From Symbiodinium natans (Eukaryota > Sar > Dinophyceae > Suessiales > Symbiodiniaceae), in the NCBI GenBank assembly GCA_905221605.1, contig CAJNDS010002149.1:1-42500 (forward strand): a stretch of 42,500 nt of DNA, read 5' to 3'. Position numbers and translations under genes: made by a program. The number at the start of each line of letters is the position of its first letter. Positions within the stretch are counted from its first letter, which is position 1. Of this stretch, positions 1 through 9,910 are shown in pieces. Under the pieces are notes generated by a model. That model was not told the origin of the DNA and did not search any database. It worked only from the letters and a program-made list of their open reading frames with translations.

Positions 1-48
1 TGGGGGGGGGGGGGGAGGGAGGGGGGGGGGGAGGGGTGGGGGGTCACA
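1..48. repeat. G-rich low-complexity tract
   Basis: The window opens in a run of G broken only by single A and T bases. It is one of about ten G or C homopolymer tracts here. No gene is visible in it. Confidence 0.9.
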
Positions 49-199
49 CTAATCAGCAGACCACATTAAGGCAAAGGAGCCTTGGACTTCTGCGGCCGGA
101 CCCTAGGGTTGAAGGCCAAGTTCTTGAATTCTAAAACCCAGCTGCAATCAATGCTATTCAGGCGTGGGACGGGTCTAGGGCCTAGGGGGATCATTCGGG

Positions 200-392
200 G
201 AGATCTTTTTGTTGAAGGTCTTTACAACAAGGACTGATACATGTGGCCACACATTTGTTCCACGTCCTTCGAGAAACTCACAAAGCCCGCGGATAATTTT
301 AACTGCACAAGCCCTGGGCCACCGACACAAAGCCAGCAGTGCCTTGCGAGGTCCCTTGCGAGCCAGCTGCCCTGGGCACACTAATTTTAAGA
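200..392 (+). pseudogene. Degenerate dispersed-repeat ORF fragment, copy 1
   Basis: One plus frame reads GLYNKD, then (after an in-frame stop) CTSPGPPTQ and a C-terminal QLPWAH before a stop. A second fragment at 1741-2035 has the same order of words (GLYNQD ... DPGPPTQCLQ ... RLPWDQR) on the same strand. Two diverged copies with matching word order point to an old dispersed coding element, probably a retroelement, broken here by stops. I do not recognise the protein. The copia remnant lies between the two copies. Confidence 0.45.
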
Positions 393-784
393 TCCACAAA
401 TTGGGGCTTAGGACAGCGATTTCCTGGGTTTTCAACAATAAAGGGTTCCATGGGGTCGAATAATGGGACCTAAATTCAACGGCTTGAGGCGCAATTGCGG
501 AAATTGCGAAAGCTAAAATGGGCTTAGGGCTTAGGGTACCTCGTCCCTTTTCTTCCAAGCCTCACAACGGCTAGGGTGCGCAGCGGTTGACTGTACAACT
601 TAAACTCGAGGCCTTTCCCAAAAATCCTCTTTCCTCCCTTCCTGTCCGTGGGCCGGCCTGGCTACCGAGGCGGCGCGCGCAAGCTTTTACAATTAAGTGT
701 CATATAAAGGCCAACAGAACAACGCGAGTCCGACAAGACGAGGTGGAGATGGAACACGAAGATGAATGGAACCAACAAGGCCAG

Positions 785-1422
785 ACGGAATTCCAGAAGA
801 CCAATCAGTCATGAACTTCTTCCAAGACATTCATGAGAACTTTATCCAGAACCGTCGGGCCAACAGCCAAGGCGGACACATGATTATCTTTCAGGACAAG
901 GACCTCCAGGATGAACCCTCGGCGCCCATTTCTAGTACAAGCTGGAAAAGCTACAAGTTGCGCCGAAAAGTGGTGAACACGTCGTCCGCAGAATGCCAGA
1001 CTGGTCACCCGCATCGGCAACATGCATTAGCATCGATTTCTCCTACTGGAAGCCCAAGGCGTGGACGCGAACCATCAGGACTGGGAGAGACTGGTTTCTA
1101 GAACTTGTAGCAGATTCAAAGTCTCTGTTTGGCACGCTGTCCAAACAAACGTGCTCGTATAGGCAAACAAAGACTGCCGTCGATGTGTCGATCTTGAAAC
1201 AAGAACTCGCCAATGGTGGCACGAGTCGGGGAAGAAACATGATCTCGGACTCGTTGACAAAAAGCACCGGCAGTAACTATACTTCATTATGTTGTGTCAG
1301 CGAGCAGATGGATACTGAACGCGCTTGGCTTCAAGACCTTACATGAGAAGTTCGAAGCAACACAAGAGTGCTTCTTTCTGTATGACGGCCTTGTTAACGG
1401 ACAGAAAGCGTTGCCGGTGTAA
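785..1422 (+). mobile_element. Decayed Ty1/copia-type retrotransposon, RNase H region
   Basis: Successive plus-strand frames carry RNase H landmarks in the right order: QGGHMIIFQDKDL and APISSTSWKSYKL near 860-960, NTSSAECQ, then HRFLLLEAQG near 1035-1065. Next come VADSKSLFGTLSKQTCSYRQ (acidic DSK motif), VDVSILKQELANGG and MISDSLTKS near 1240-1262. The C-terminal tail includes TQECFFLYDGLVNGQKALPV and ends at TAA 1420-1422. The frame changes at least three times (near 999, 1100 and 1270), and a probable Trp codon is TAG near 1033, so the copy cannot be translated intact. No LTR, integrase or reverse transcriptase was recognised beside it. The strand and family assignment is the firmest protein call in the window. 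Confidence 0.75.
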
Positions 1423-1740
1423 TTTGCTTGTGGCAATCTTGATTCAACCCGTGCCTGCTTTTATCCTGGCCCAAAGGGGCCCGCTTGCCGATAGACGCGT
1501 GACTCGGGGTATGCGGGCTGGGAAAAGGCCCGAGCTTTAGTCATTCTTGGTTGGTTGGTAGGTTGAGTGCTTTAGCCGAGACGGAGCAGTGTAGCGGACG
1601 CCATTTGCGCCCACAATGCAATGTTGTAGGGCTACAGCATGGTTGAGACTGTACAAGGTGTGTTCAAATGCATGCTCAAGATTGACAGAAAACAAGTGGC
1701 GTAGCACAGCTGCTGCAGGTTTACCTTTAGACGAGTTGTT
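1423..1740. other. No gene recognised downstream of the copia remnant
   Basis: This stretch follows the element's stop. It could contain its 3' untranslated or LTR remains, but no second LTR copy is present to compare. Short open frames exist on the plus strand; none is convincing. Confidence 0.4.
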
Positions 1741-2035
1741 CTTCCTCCAATGCGAATCCCTCGACTACACATCCTTAAGGCCATGCCCCCCAGTTCCCCC
1801 AACATCACGCGCGGGTGGTACTTTAAGCACATGGTCCATGTAGGTCTCTACAACCAGGACAGTCGCAGTCTGGCGCCAACAAATTCTTGGTAACAACTCC
1901 TAAACGAGGACCGAGAGCCGGGATCGCATTATGTCCAGTCGCACAGATCCTGGGCCACCGACGCAATGCCTGCAGAACTTGGCGAAGTGGCTGAAGCGGC
2001 TGCCCTGGGATCAGCGATTGAAGTGAGGGTTGGAC
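1741..2035 (+). pseudogene. Degenerate dispersed-repeat ORF fragment, copy 2
   Basis: A plus frame reads RIPRLHILKAMPPSSPNI, GWYFKHMVHVGLYNQDSRSL and a stop. A shifted frame then reads RTDPGPPTQCLQNLAKWLKR and LPWDQRLK before a stop. It is alignable with the fragment at 200-392 over about 165 bp, for example AGGTCTNTACAAC and CCTGGGCCACCGACRCAA. It is broken by a frame change and stops. The function is unknown; it probably derives from the same transposon family as copy 1. Confidence 0.45.
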
Positions 2036-2395
2036 GAGCAGTTGCTTTGCCGATCTCTTTGATAGCTTACAAAGATTCAGGGTTGCTCGTTGCTCATCAT
2101 TTCTCAACGTGGGCTGAGGTTCGAGAAATGGCAGACACGGCGAAGCGACCCAAAGTCGGGATTTTGCCGCAATCCTGTAATCAAATTTATCTAGATAGAA
2201 ACTGCTGAGGTCCGGGCCCTACAGCCTTCAACGCACCCTTCCTGCGAGATCTAGGTTTGGCGATTCTGGTAGCTTCGGGGTCCAGGGTTCAAGTTTCAGG
2301 CGCTTGGGGGATCAAGGGTTTGGGATGGGTCAATGTATGCGTATGATGTACGTCGATATACTTCTGGACGCTCTGAGCTCTAGGTTGGGCTACAC

Positions 2396-2671
2396 CTGAG
2401 CCATCTTGCCCGAAAGGCCCCCATGCAGACCATGGCTGAGAGCCTTCAAGTTCTCAAGGGCGACGTAAAGAAACACTGCAGTAATACATGTTGCCTCTTC
2501 AAACCTGCCCGTCAACCCCGCGGCAACCGGACATCGCACTTCCCCCCCTTTATCCACGCCTCCCCAGACCCGCCCCATCCCCCCCCATCAACCGAATGGA
2601 ACCGTGTCGATGCCCCCTCGTCCACGCCTTCTCCAGACACTCCCGGTCAACCAGATATTGAGCTGCAAACA
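2396..2671 (-). CDS. Candidate exons of an unknown minus-strand gene
   Basis: Two minus-strand open segments are visible. The first begins after gtcttgtttgcag and reads QYLVDRECLEKAWTRGHRHG (about 2580-2671). The second, 2396-2504, reads FEEATCITAVFLYVALENLK and GLHGGLSGKMAQ, and ends at CAG followed by gtgtag, a good donor. The residue mix is protein-like and the first segment is GC-rich at third positions. The junction between the two was not resolved, and no start or stop is visible. No family is recognised. Confidence 0.35.
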
Positions 2672-4983
2672 AGACCCCGAATCCACAAAGCCTAAACCTA
2701 CCGAAATGAGCACCTAGTGGCCTAATGAGGCTTAAGCTTCTGCTATCCGAAGGGCAATGGCGGCAGCTCGGCTGCCTGCCCTCCTCTGGGCCCATCTGCC
2801 CATCTGCCCGAGGAGGCATCGCCGGAGGCCGAGGCTGGTCAGAAGCTGTTTTAGAAATCCGGTTTCAGGTGTTGTGGCGGGTCCTGAAACCTTCCTGGTG
2901 CCCTTCCCGAACTCATAACGTGTGGCCCTCTTCTGAGACCCCCTGAGACCTTCTGGGAAGGGGTCTGGTCTACTCCTTTCTTGGACCTTCCTGACTTCAA
3001 GACATGTTTATTGTTGGGACTTGCCTTGTGAAGGCGCCTGGAAGGTGCCTGGGATTACCTTTGGACGTTTTGTCCCTCAAAACAACTCTGGATTCTGGAT
3101 TGCGCATAGCCCAAGTCAGCCGCCAGCCCCTTGCGATTGCGCTGACCCCCGTATAAACCCTGAAGCCCGAGCACCAAGCCCTGGCTGCTAAGCTGCAGGG
3201 TCCCACAGCGAGCCTAGACTTTATACGTCCCGCAAGCTTACTTCCGCTGCTGGTGCAAAGTTTCGGCGTGGCGTGGTCCGGCCCGGCTGCCGACAATTAC
3301 AGTTTTTCAGGCTTTTCCGATCGACAGACACAGTGCGTGCTCCAAACACAAGTACAACTCCTCAATCTCAAATCTGAAAGTCTCAACAAAAGGATCCTTT
3401 TTCCATCGTCATCGGGAAGACCCGATGTACAAAATCCCTAACCCCTGAACGTACACACCCGGTACCTCCTAGGTACAGTTGCAGTTACAGCATGCTGGCC
3501 TTGATTATCGGAGACGCGTGTAACCTGCGCTCCTCCGGAAGGTAAAGTGTTGAATTGATTTAATAAAGCACTGGACGGCACGCTGAAGGTATGTGCCCAC
3601 AGCCCCTCCCACCCTGAACCCCGAACCCTGCACCCAGCAGTGCAGTTCAGCCTTCGCGCTCCTTGCGAAGCATCACCAACAGCACCATGTTTTGCCTGCT
3701 GGTCTTTACTTCTGGGTCCTGCTTCCTCGGGGCATCTTATGTTTTGGTTAGGGTAGTTTTTAGGCGGTTCAGGATTTTTGCTACCCCACCCCAAAATGAG
3801 GACTCCATTTCTATCACATGGCTTTTTGCTGGATCGCACTTTAGACACTTCCAACATCATACACCTTTAGCACCCAAACGCTCGACTGCTTAAACTGCTT
3901 GCCCTGCAATCGAATGCACCAAAAACGATAAATGTCCCAGTGAATTCCAAGTTCAAGGCCCTAAGCCCTAAACCGTGCCTTCTCCATGACGCAGTTGTAG
4001 AATCGAAGGCTTCTCAAAACAAGGGACAGCGTAGAAATGCTCTAAACCCTCTATGCCAGAAGGAATGGTTCTACTTTGACGGGATGAGCGGAACTAACTC
4101 TATCGATGATCCCTTTCTGCTTTCCTAGATGACATACCCCAGGTTTTGAGAGGCGACGCCATCGCTGGCCAGCCCCGCTGGCGAGCTTTGAGCCGGAAGG
4201 CAGGGAAGGGGGAGGGGGGGGGGGGGGGCACGTTTTGCAAAAGCAGTGAGGGACGATGGCAAGCGCACAGAGCTTTCCAGGCCCTTCTAAGAGCCTTTTT
4301 GACTTCGAAGACTTTTCATGAGAATGGGACAGGATATCGTAGCCCCTTCCCCAATGAGTACACCTACAAGCCAGTGGGAGGTGCACAGACAGCTCCAACA
4401 AAGTCGGCGCCATAATTATACGGTGCACGGGCCCACGGGCTGCTCGCGCCCGACAAGAGGGTGGTTAAAGTAAGTTGAGATGTTTGTCCTCTGTGGGAAG
4501 AGAGCCCCTGGGATTTGGGAAGCACAAACCCAATTAGGGGCGCTCGGCAATTTGGACCGAAACATCTGCGAGAATTTTGCTCTGACCAAACAGATCGCGC
4601 CAGACATGGGCTGTTCCAGCTTGGTTTCGGTGCTAGGGTTTAAGGGTAAAAACTCTCACTTTAAGGGATATCTGATATCTGTCCTTAGGTCCTTGTCATG
4701 ACATCATGCACGGGTCGTGCTTGTGAGCAAGGAACTATTCCCGAAACCCTGAAAAGACCCTACACCTGCTGGAATGCCAGCTTAATCTGAATGCTGAAGA
4801 ACACCGAACCTGCGCGGCCAAGACTTTGAGTTTGCCACATTTAGGGTTAAGGGCCTAGGGTTTAGGATGCGGCCGCGCGTGGCCCTTAAGGACCTTGACC
4901 CTCCACCTACTCTCCATTGAGGCACGATTATGTACCCGCATATACCACACCGTGCACCGCGCATTCACCACACCACACAGAAT
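2672..4983. other. No confident gene; scattered short open frames
   Basis: Open frames of 60-140 codons occur on both strands, but none has clear splice signals or a convincing residue mix. The best is the plus frame at 4146-4415, whose second half reads TFHENGTGYRSPFPNEYTYK; an equally long minus frame overlaps it. A 15-base G tract lies at 4214-4228, and telomere-like TTAGGG/TTTAGG words lie near 4640 and 4842-4866. Confidence 0.35.
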
Positions 4984-5032
4984 ATAGTATAATATGTAAA
5001 TGTATGTATATCTAAGATATATACATATATGC

Positions 5033-5220
5033 ATATATACATGTATACATATATACATATATACATATATACATATATACATATATACATATATACATAT
5101 ATACATATATACATATATACATATATACATATATACACATATACATATACATATATATATATATACATATATACATATATACATATATACATATATACAT
5201 ATATAAATATATACATATAT
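5033..5220. repeat. ATACATAT microsatellite
   Basis: A near-perfect 8-bp tandem repeat, ATACATAT, runs for about 190 bp with a few shifts (an AT-only interval near 5150-5164 and one TAAATA). All six frames stay open across it, giving spurious Tyr/Ile/Met/Cys-rich ORFs of up to 130 codons that are not genes. Confidence 0.95.
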
Positions 5221-5249
5221 GAGCGACTGCCAAAACCGGCTGGTGGTGC

Positions 5250-5440
5250 TAATGGACGCAACATGGGGGTGTGTCGCTTTCCAAGTGTTCCCATCGGTTT
5301 ACAGGTTTTAGCATCAATCAACCACGCTTGATGTCTGCAGGTGTCGCTTTGGGCAAAATTCAAGGTTTCAGCACACCCAACGGCTCATTGACTTAGGGGT
5401 GTCGCTTTCAAGTGTTCCCATCGTTTTACAGGGTTTTCGA
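5250..5440 (+). repeat. Diverged tandem repeats of about 60 bp
   Basis: GGTGTCGCTTT recurs at about 5271, 5340 and 5397. The first and third copies continue with CAAGTGTTCCCATCG and TTTACAGG. The middle copy keeps only the start and has a different continuation. This is about three copies of a decaying tandem unit. Confidence 0.6.
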
Positions 5441-5973
5441 CATTCGTGTCCACCCCTTACTTACTTGAATGGCTGGGGGTTTTGGCGCTTGCTCATGTAT
5501 ATATATACACACATATATATGTATATAGAGGCTCTTGCATGGTTGCTGGATGGGCTTGGTGTGCACGATTGAGGAGGGAAGAGGATCGCAAATACTTTGC
5601 TGTCATATTTGCGATTTATGCGTCTTCGTGGTTTCCCATCGTCGCCAGATGAGGGCTGTTCTACATCCTTGTTCCCCTGCGCGTGCCTTGCGCTCACGAG
5701 GTTTTCGCAAGTACTGGTACGGCTCTGTAACTTTCTGGGCCCTGGAAGCTCGCCTCTTGTTCGCCTGCAGAGCTTGCGCAGAGCTGCATCACTGGGTCAG
5801 AAATTGGATTGTGTCCAAACTGTATGGACACGCTGCTACCCACGGATGAAAACATCGTGCGAATAAAGTCGGCAACTCACGCACAAACAGAAAGATCTGA
5901 CATGGAAAAGTTGCAAGGCCACAAGATTTGTAATGCTGCCTAACCTAGCCTCGATAAGTGAGCCGTCTTGGTC
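5441..5973. other. No confident gene; short AT microsatellite
   Basis: A short TATATACACACATATATATG tract lies at about 5495-5527. Plus frames at 5597-5866 and a minus frame over 5620-5770 (SRAQKVTEPYQYLRKPRERK) are both open and overlap. I could not decide between them. Confidence 0.3.
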
Positions 5974-6553
5974 GCCACCGTCCCTCCGCCCACACCCGGC
6001 CCTCCCAAATCCATCACAGCCGTTGCAGCCCCACCAGTCCGTGCCCACTTGGCTTGAAGGCTCATGGCACGGGCTTGAGCCTCAAGTGTGCTGAGTGGGC
6101 GAACGTGACGTGGCCATCCTTCCGTGCGCGTATTGCCAGCTCTTCGTGGGAAGCCTCACTCGCCAGCATCGCACCGCGCTCCCCGCCACGCACCCCCGTC
6201 CTCAGCACGCAGACCCACTGGCCACGATGCCCGGCACTGCTCGAGCTCACCATTTTCTGTAGGCGCGCGTGCATGCACAGCGCACGCTGCCTGTGCATGC
6301 ACGCGTGCTGCAGAAAACGGTGGCTCGAGCAGTGCCGGGCATCGTGGCCAGTGGGTCTGAGTTGCTAGGACTGGGGCGCGTGGCGGGGGGCACGGTGCGA
6401 TGCTGGCGAGTGAGGCTTCCCACGAAGAGCTGGCAATAAGCGCACGGAAGGATGGCCATGTCACGTAGCACACTCAGCACACTTGAGGCTCAAGCCCGCG
6501 CATGGGACTTCAAACCTCCATTGATGTAGTCAATGGGGCGGAGGGACGGTGGC
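5974..6553. repeat. 580-bp imperfect palindrome (fold-back element)
   Basis: The left arm starts GCCACCGTCCCTCCGCC at 5974-5990, and its exact reverse complement is at 6537-6553. Inward, long matching blocks follow, for example CTTGAGCCTCAAGTGTGCTG and GGCCATCCTTCCGTGCGC on the left, both found inverted on the right. The axis is the 10-base spacer 6281-6290, flanked by GCGTGCATGCACAG and its complement. Near the outer ends the left arm is longer, with extra sequence around 5995-6055. No transposase frame is present; the mirrored ORFs on both strands follow from the symmetry. It is probably a non-autonomous fold-back or MITE-like element. Confidence 0.85.
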
Positions 6554-6663
6554 GTCGGCTTACCTGCGAACCGAGAATGAAAACCGGAACCGCGAAACCA
6601 ACACAGAAACCCAACCGTAAAAGGTTCCTATGCCCCGGGGTTAGGGGTCACGGTTGGGTTGAG

Positions 6664-7127
6664 GCCTCTCAACACGTCAAGACACGCCAGAGGAAGAGGA
6701 AAGCGAAGTGGAGGGAAGAGAAGACAACAGCAAAGAAAAGCTTTGGGGTTTAGGGTTTAGGGTTCCCATAGCCCGAGCTTTGAACCACAGAACTCACATT
6801 CCCGACCACAGATGTCAAGTGTACAACGAAAGTGGGTATATCAAGGAAGTGGAAAACTGGTTGCGAAAGACTATGTTTGCAGTGTATAGCACTTCAAAGA
6901 TCCTGCGAGATTATCCCACACGTTGTTGGCCTCAAGTTCCATCCCACGTCGTCTCCCTCGCTAAGGAGTATATCCATGTATCTCCGCGATTGCCAACGGC
7001 TGATCGTCCACCGGAACTTCCGCGGCTGGGGGTCGCGGATGCTTGCTGGATTTGCTGGCTATCCGAAAAGCTGCCCAGTGAGGAGATGAGCGAAATGACC
7101 GGCGAGAAACGCCGAGATGGGCTTTGA
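6664..7127 (+). CDS. Unknown ORF, acidic N-part and aromatic-rich middle
   Basis: The plus frame is open for about 154 codons to TGA at 7125-7127, with no ATG before 6871, so it may be an exon with its 5' end missing. It starts with an acidic run (TPEEEESEVEGREDNSKEK) and continues YNESGYIKEVENWLRKTMFA and VVSLAKEYIHVSPRLPTADR. It ends SEEMSEMTGEKRRDGL. A double TTTAGGG word lies inside the frame at about 6745-6764, which argues that at least that part is not coding. No family is recognised. Confidence 0.35.
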
Positions 7128-7230
7128 AGCGGTTTGGATGGATTCATATGCTTTGAAACAAGCTGAGCCTGTATACCTGTGGGCATCTGTCGGCCCCCGC
7201 GTTGCTGTATAAGCACGCTGGATCTAAGGA

Positions 7231-7351
7231 CTTCAGACGCTCTTTTGAAGCATCCCTCGTGCTCTCAAGGCCGTATCAGAAGCAGGCAGCTTTTTCTTGC
7301 GTTTTCGACCCATCTCAACCCTGGCACACAGTTGCCTTGAGCAACTGCAGC
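7231..7351 (+). CDS. Candidate exon, unknown
   Basis: After ctggatctaag the plus frame reads DFRRSFEASLVLSRPYQKQA and FDPSQPWHTVALSNCS, ending at a gtaagg donor at 7352. The open frame continues to a stop at 7390 if the donor is not used. The acceptor is weak. No family is recognised. Confidence 0.3.
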
Positions 7352-8088
7352 TGTAAGGATCTCAGGGGCAAATCAGATCTTCCACCCTGAAAATAGGTCA
7401 CGCAGATTCGACGTAGATGAGTAGTCATCTGCGTGCAGCGACCTAGTGACCTGCTGCTCTCCCTCTCCCCCCCCCCCCCCCCCAACAAACCCTGCAACTC
7501 GGTGAGACTGTTGCTGCGTGAAACGGCAAATCCAGGGCTTCGAAGGCACCAGTGTTTGCATACTCCGTGGGTATTCAATGTTTTGGCCATGGTATGCCAT
7601 GGATCATGGTCATATCGACTGTAGGACACTGTAAGACTGTAAGAGTCTTGGCTCGTCACACCTCTTCATCAGATGCTGCCGCGGACTCCTGTTCGCGGAT
7701 TGCAGGAACTAGTGCCAGTAAATGTCAGTGACAGGTCGAGAGATGAAGGGTCTGCTGGACTCTGTTGCGCACTTGGCGATGCTCAGACAGCCCATCTCAC
7801 TCCGTTTTGATAGCAGACCTGTAGAATCCTGCAGACCTGACCTGAGACAGTCCCTTATAGTCCCTTCGCACCTCCTCAAGCTCCAGCATCGCGTTGGCGT
7901 GCACTTCTCCGGCCTGGGGCACCTGCTCGGCGTCGCTCGCCTGGAAGGGTCTCGTGTGTACAATGCGACCCAATGGCCTCCAAATGGGAACAAAAGTGCA
8001 CGGTGCTTTTCGGACTTCAAACCCCGAAAGATGGCCAAAGAATGTCCATGGGGGAAAAAAATCCCCGACAAAGACCCAATGAAAATCT
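7352..8088. other. No confident gene; 17-base C tract
   Basis: A C tract lies at 7467-7483. A plus frame of 155 codons (7722-8189) and a minus frame of 120 codons (7709-8071) overlap. The plus frame also runs antisense through the better exon at 8089-8199, so neither long frame is called. Confidence 0.3.
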
Positions 8089-8199
8089 CTATGGCTCCTG
8101 GAGCTGATGCTGCATCGTGTTCTTCATGTTGTTGGTCTTCTCGTACATTTCACGGTCTTCTTCAGCAAGCTCCACCTGCTGCGCTGTGAGCTTCTGGGT
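8089..8199 (-). CDS. Candidate exon encoding a coiled-coil segment
   Basis: The minus strand has a pyrimidine stretch (cacttcttcttttttc), then cgagtccag and an open frame. It reads TQKLTAQQVELAEEDREMYE then KTNNMKNTMQHQLQ, followed by Glu-Pro and TAG. The segment is rich in E, Q, K, L and M at helix-compatible spacing and favours G or C in third positions. CAG followed by gagcca could be a GA donor, as known from dinoflagellates, or the stop could be real. It is probably part of a helical, coiled-coil protein; the family is unknown. Confidence 0.42.
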   Translation of the reverse strand, partial: TQKLTAQQVELAEEDREMYEKTNNMKNTMQHQLQEP

Positions 8200-8344
8200 C
8201 TGGACTCGCCCCGCCTCGTCCCCCCCTCCCCGAAAAAAGAAGAAGTGAACTTAAAAACTGGACCTTTATGACTCAATGTGACCTCGAAGTCGCAAAGCTG
8301 CATATTTAATTCCCGAAAGCATCGCGAAGGGTTCTTCCGTGCGG

Positions 8345-8640
8345 AGCCCTCTGACCCAACAACATAGACTGAAGTGCAGAGAGTCAACAACATAGAGTGA
8401 AGTGCATAGAGTCAAGTGCATAGAGTTAAGTGCATAGAGTGAAGAGCCCTGACCCAACAACATAGAGTGAAGTGCAGTGAGTGAAGTGCAGAGAGTTAAG
8501 TGCATTGAGTGAAGTGCAAGAGTGAAGTGCATAGAGTAGAATTCACGAGATTTTAGTACAATGGAGTAGAATTTACGAGATAGAATTGTAGTACAATTTA
8601 CTAGAATTTACGAGATGTTAGTAGAATTTAGTAGACCTTC
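8345..8640. repeat. Short-unit array of AAGTGCATAGAGT type, with AGAATTTACGAGAT repeats
   Basis: Variants of AAGTGCATAGAGT recur about ten times between 8365 and 8545, and the word CCCAACAACATAGA occurs twice. From 8545 the array passes into AGAATTTACGAGAT/TTAGTAGAATTTA repeats up to about 8640. No coding signal is seen. Confidence 0.7.
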
Positions 8641-8718
8641 GTACCCAGTCCTACATTTCTTAACTAAAATTACTCTTTTTAAGGCGGCGGGCAGGGTTGA
8701 CGTCGTCAATCGGGATTG

Positions 8719-8925
8719 CAACCCTCTGCGGGTTTCGGCGTGGTCGCGGTTCTCAAAACGTCGTTGTTTACGTTTCTTCCGCGCCGCGGACAACCCTCTA
8801 CGGGTTTCGGCGTGGTCGCAGTGCTGAAACTATCGCTTTTTTACGTTTCTTGCAGTGTGCGGACAACCCTCTGCGGGTTTCGGCGTGGTCGCGGTGCTAA
8901 ACCCGTCGCTTTTTTACAAATGTAG
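8719..8925 (+). repeat. Three tandem copies of a 72-bp unit
   Basis: CAACCCTCTGCGGGTTTCGG and GTGGTCGCGGT recur from about 8718, 8790 and 8863 with a period near 72 bp. The last copy is truncated. The period is divisible by three, so frames stay open, but no other coding evidence exists. Confidence 0.85.
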
Positions 8926-8958
8926 TACGCCGGGGACACCCGGAGCCCGTGGAAATGT

Positions 8959-9593
8959 CGTGGGACTCGAATTCCGGGATATCGAAACCCTCGCAAATAT
9001 CGTGGGACTCGAATTCCGGGATGTCGAAACCCTCGCAAATATCGTGGGACTCGAATTCCGGGGCGTCGAAACCCTAGCAAATATCGTGGGACTCGAATTC
9101 CGGGGCCTCGAAAAACCTCGCAAATATCGCGGGACTCGAATTCCGGGGTGTTGAAACCCTCGCAAATATCAGAATATCGTGGGACTTGAATTCCGGGGCT
9201 TCGAAAACCTCGCAAATTTCGTGGGACTCGAATTCCGGGGTGTTGAAACCCTCGCAAATATCGTGGGACTCGAATTCCGGGGCCTCGAAAACCTCGCAAA
9301 TATCGTGGGACTTGAATTCCCGGGTGTCGAAACCCTCGCAAATATCGTGGGGCTCGAATTCCGGGGCCTCGAAAACCTGGCAAATATCGTGGGACTCGAA
9401 TTCCGGGATGCCGAAACCCTCGCAAACATCGTGGGACTCGAATTCCGGGGCGTCGAAAGCGTCGCGGGAGTCGAATTCCGGGATGTCGAAACCCTCGCAA
9501 ATATCGTGGGACTCGAATTCCGCGGCCTCGAAAACCTCGCAAATGTCGTAATGTGGTGGGACTCGAAATCCGGGATATCGAAACCCTCTGAAC
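8959..9593. repeat. 42-bp minisatellite, about 15 copies
   Basis: The unit is CGTGGGACTCGAATTCCGGG followed by about 22 bp ending CTCGCAAATAT. Starts fall at 8959, 9001, 9043, 9085, 9128, 9178, 9220, 9262, 9304, 9346, 9388, 9430 (shortened), 9463, 9505 and 9547. Each unit carries an EcoRI-type GAATTC word except a few variants. The period equals 14 codons, so both strands stay open and give repetitive frames of up to 270 codons. Those frames have no splice or start evidence and are not called as genes. Confidence 0.95.
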
Positions 9594-9614
9594 TTCAGAT
9601 GTATTGAATGCCGA

Positions 9615-9800
9615 TGAAGTGTATAGAGTTGACCACAAGTGCATGGCATTCAAGTCAACACACGAATGCTATGCAGTTCTACTGCATAGCACGTGCAGTA
9701 TACAAGTGCAGTATACAAGTGAATATGCAACCATATAAGTGCATACACTTGTCCCAGTGCATACAGTTCCAGTGCAAAGAGTCAAGTGCATGGAGTCAAC
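9615..9800. repeat. Second array of the AAGTGCATAGAGT family
   Basis: GTGTATAGAGTTG, CAAGTGCATGG, AAGTGCAGTATAC, AAGTGCATACA and GTCAAGTGCATGGAGTC occur in series. They resemble the array at 8345-8545, on the other side of the 42-bp minisatellite. Short palindromic words such as TGCATAGCACGTGC are included. Confidence 0.65.
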
Positions 9801-9804
9801 GCAC

Positions 9805-9910
9805 GGCAAATCGATGCTTTCGGGCCATCCCTCTTCTAGTACATTTTTCATCGGTGGCACAAGTGGCACACGCATTCGCCTCGCCTTGCGCTTGTTGGTG
9901 GCATCTGAGC
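9805..9910 (-). CDS. Candidate exon, unknown basic segment
   Basis: After cacgctctgccaggcag on the minus strand a frame starts with G and reads SDATNKRKARRMRVPLVPPM then KNVLEEGWPESIDLP. AG followed by G is a good acceptor context. The downstream end is unclear because the exon runs into the satellite. Another minus frame is also open. Confidence 0.28.

Noticed and set aside
2930-3205. Plus frame reading ITFGRFVPQNNSGFWIAHS
   Set aside because: It is open for about 90 codons, but third positions are A/T-rich relative to the sequence, two other frames are open, and no splice signals bound it.
8841-9653. Minus frame of 270 codons and plus frames up to 142 codons over the 42-bp array
   Set aside because: The unit is 14 codons without stops on either strand; there is no start, splice or composition evidence.
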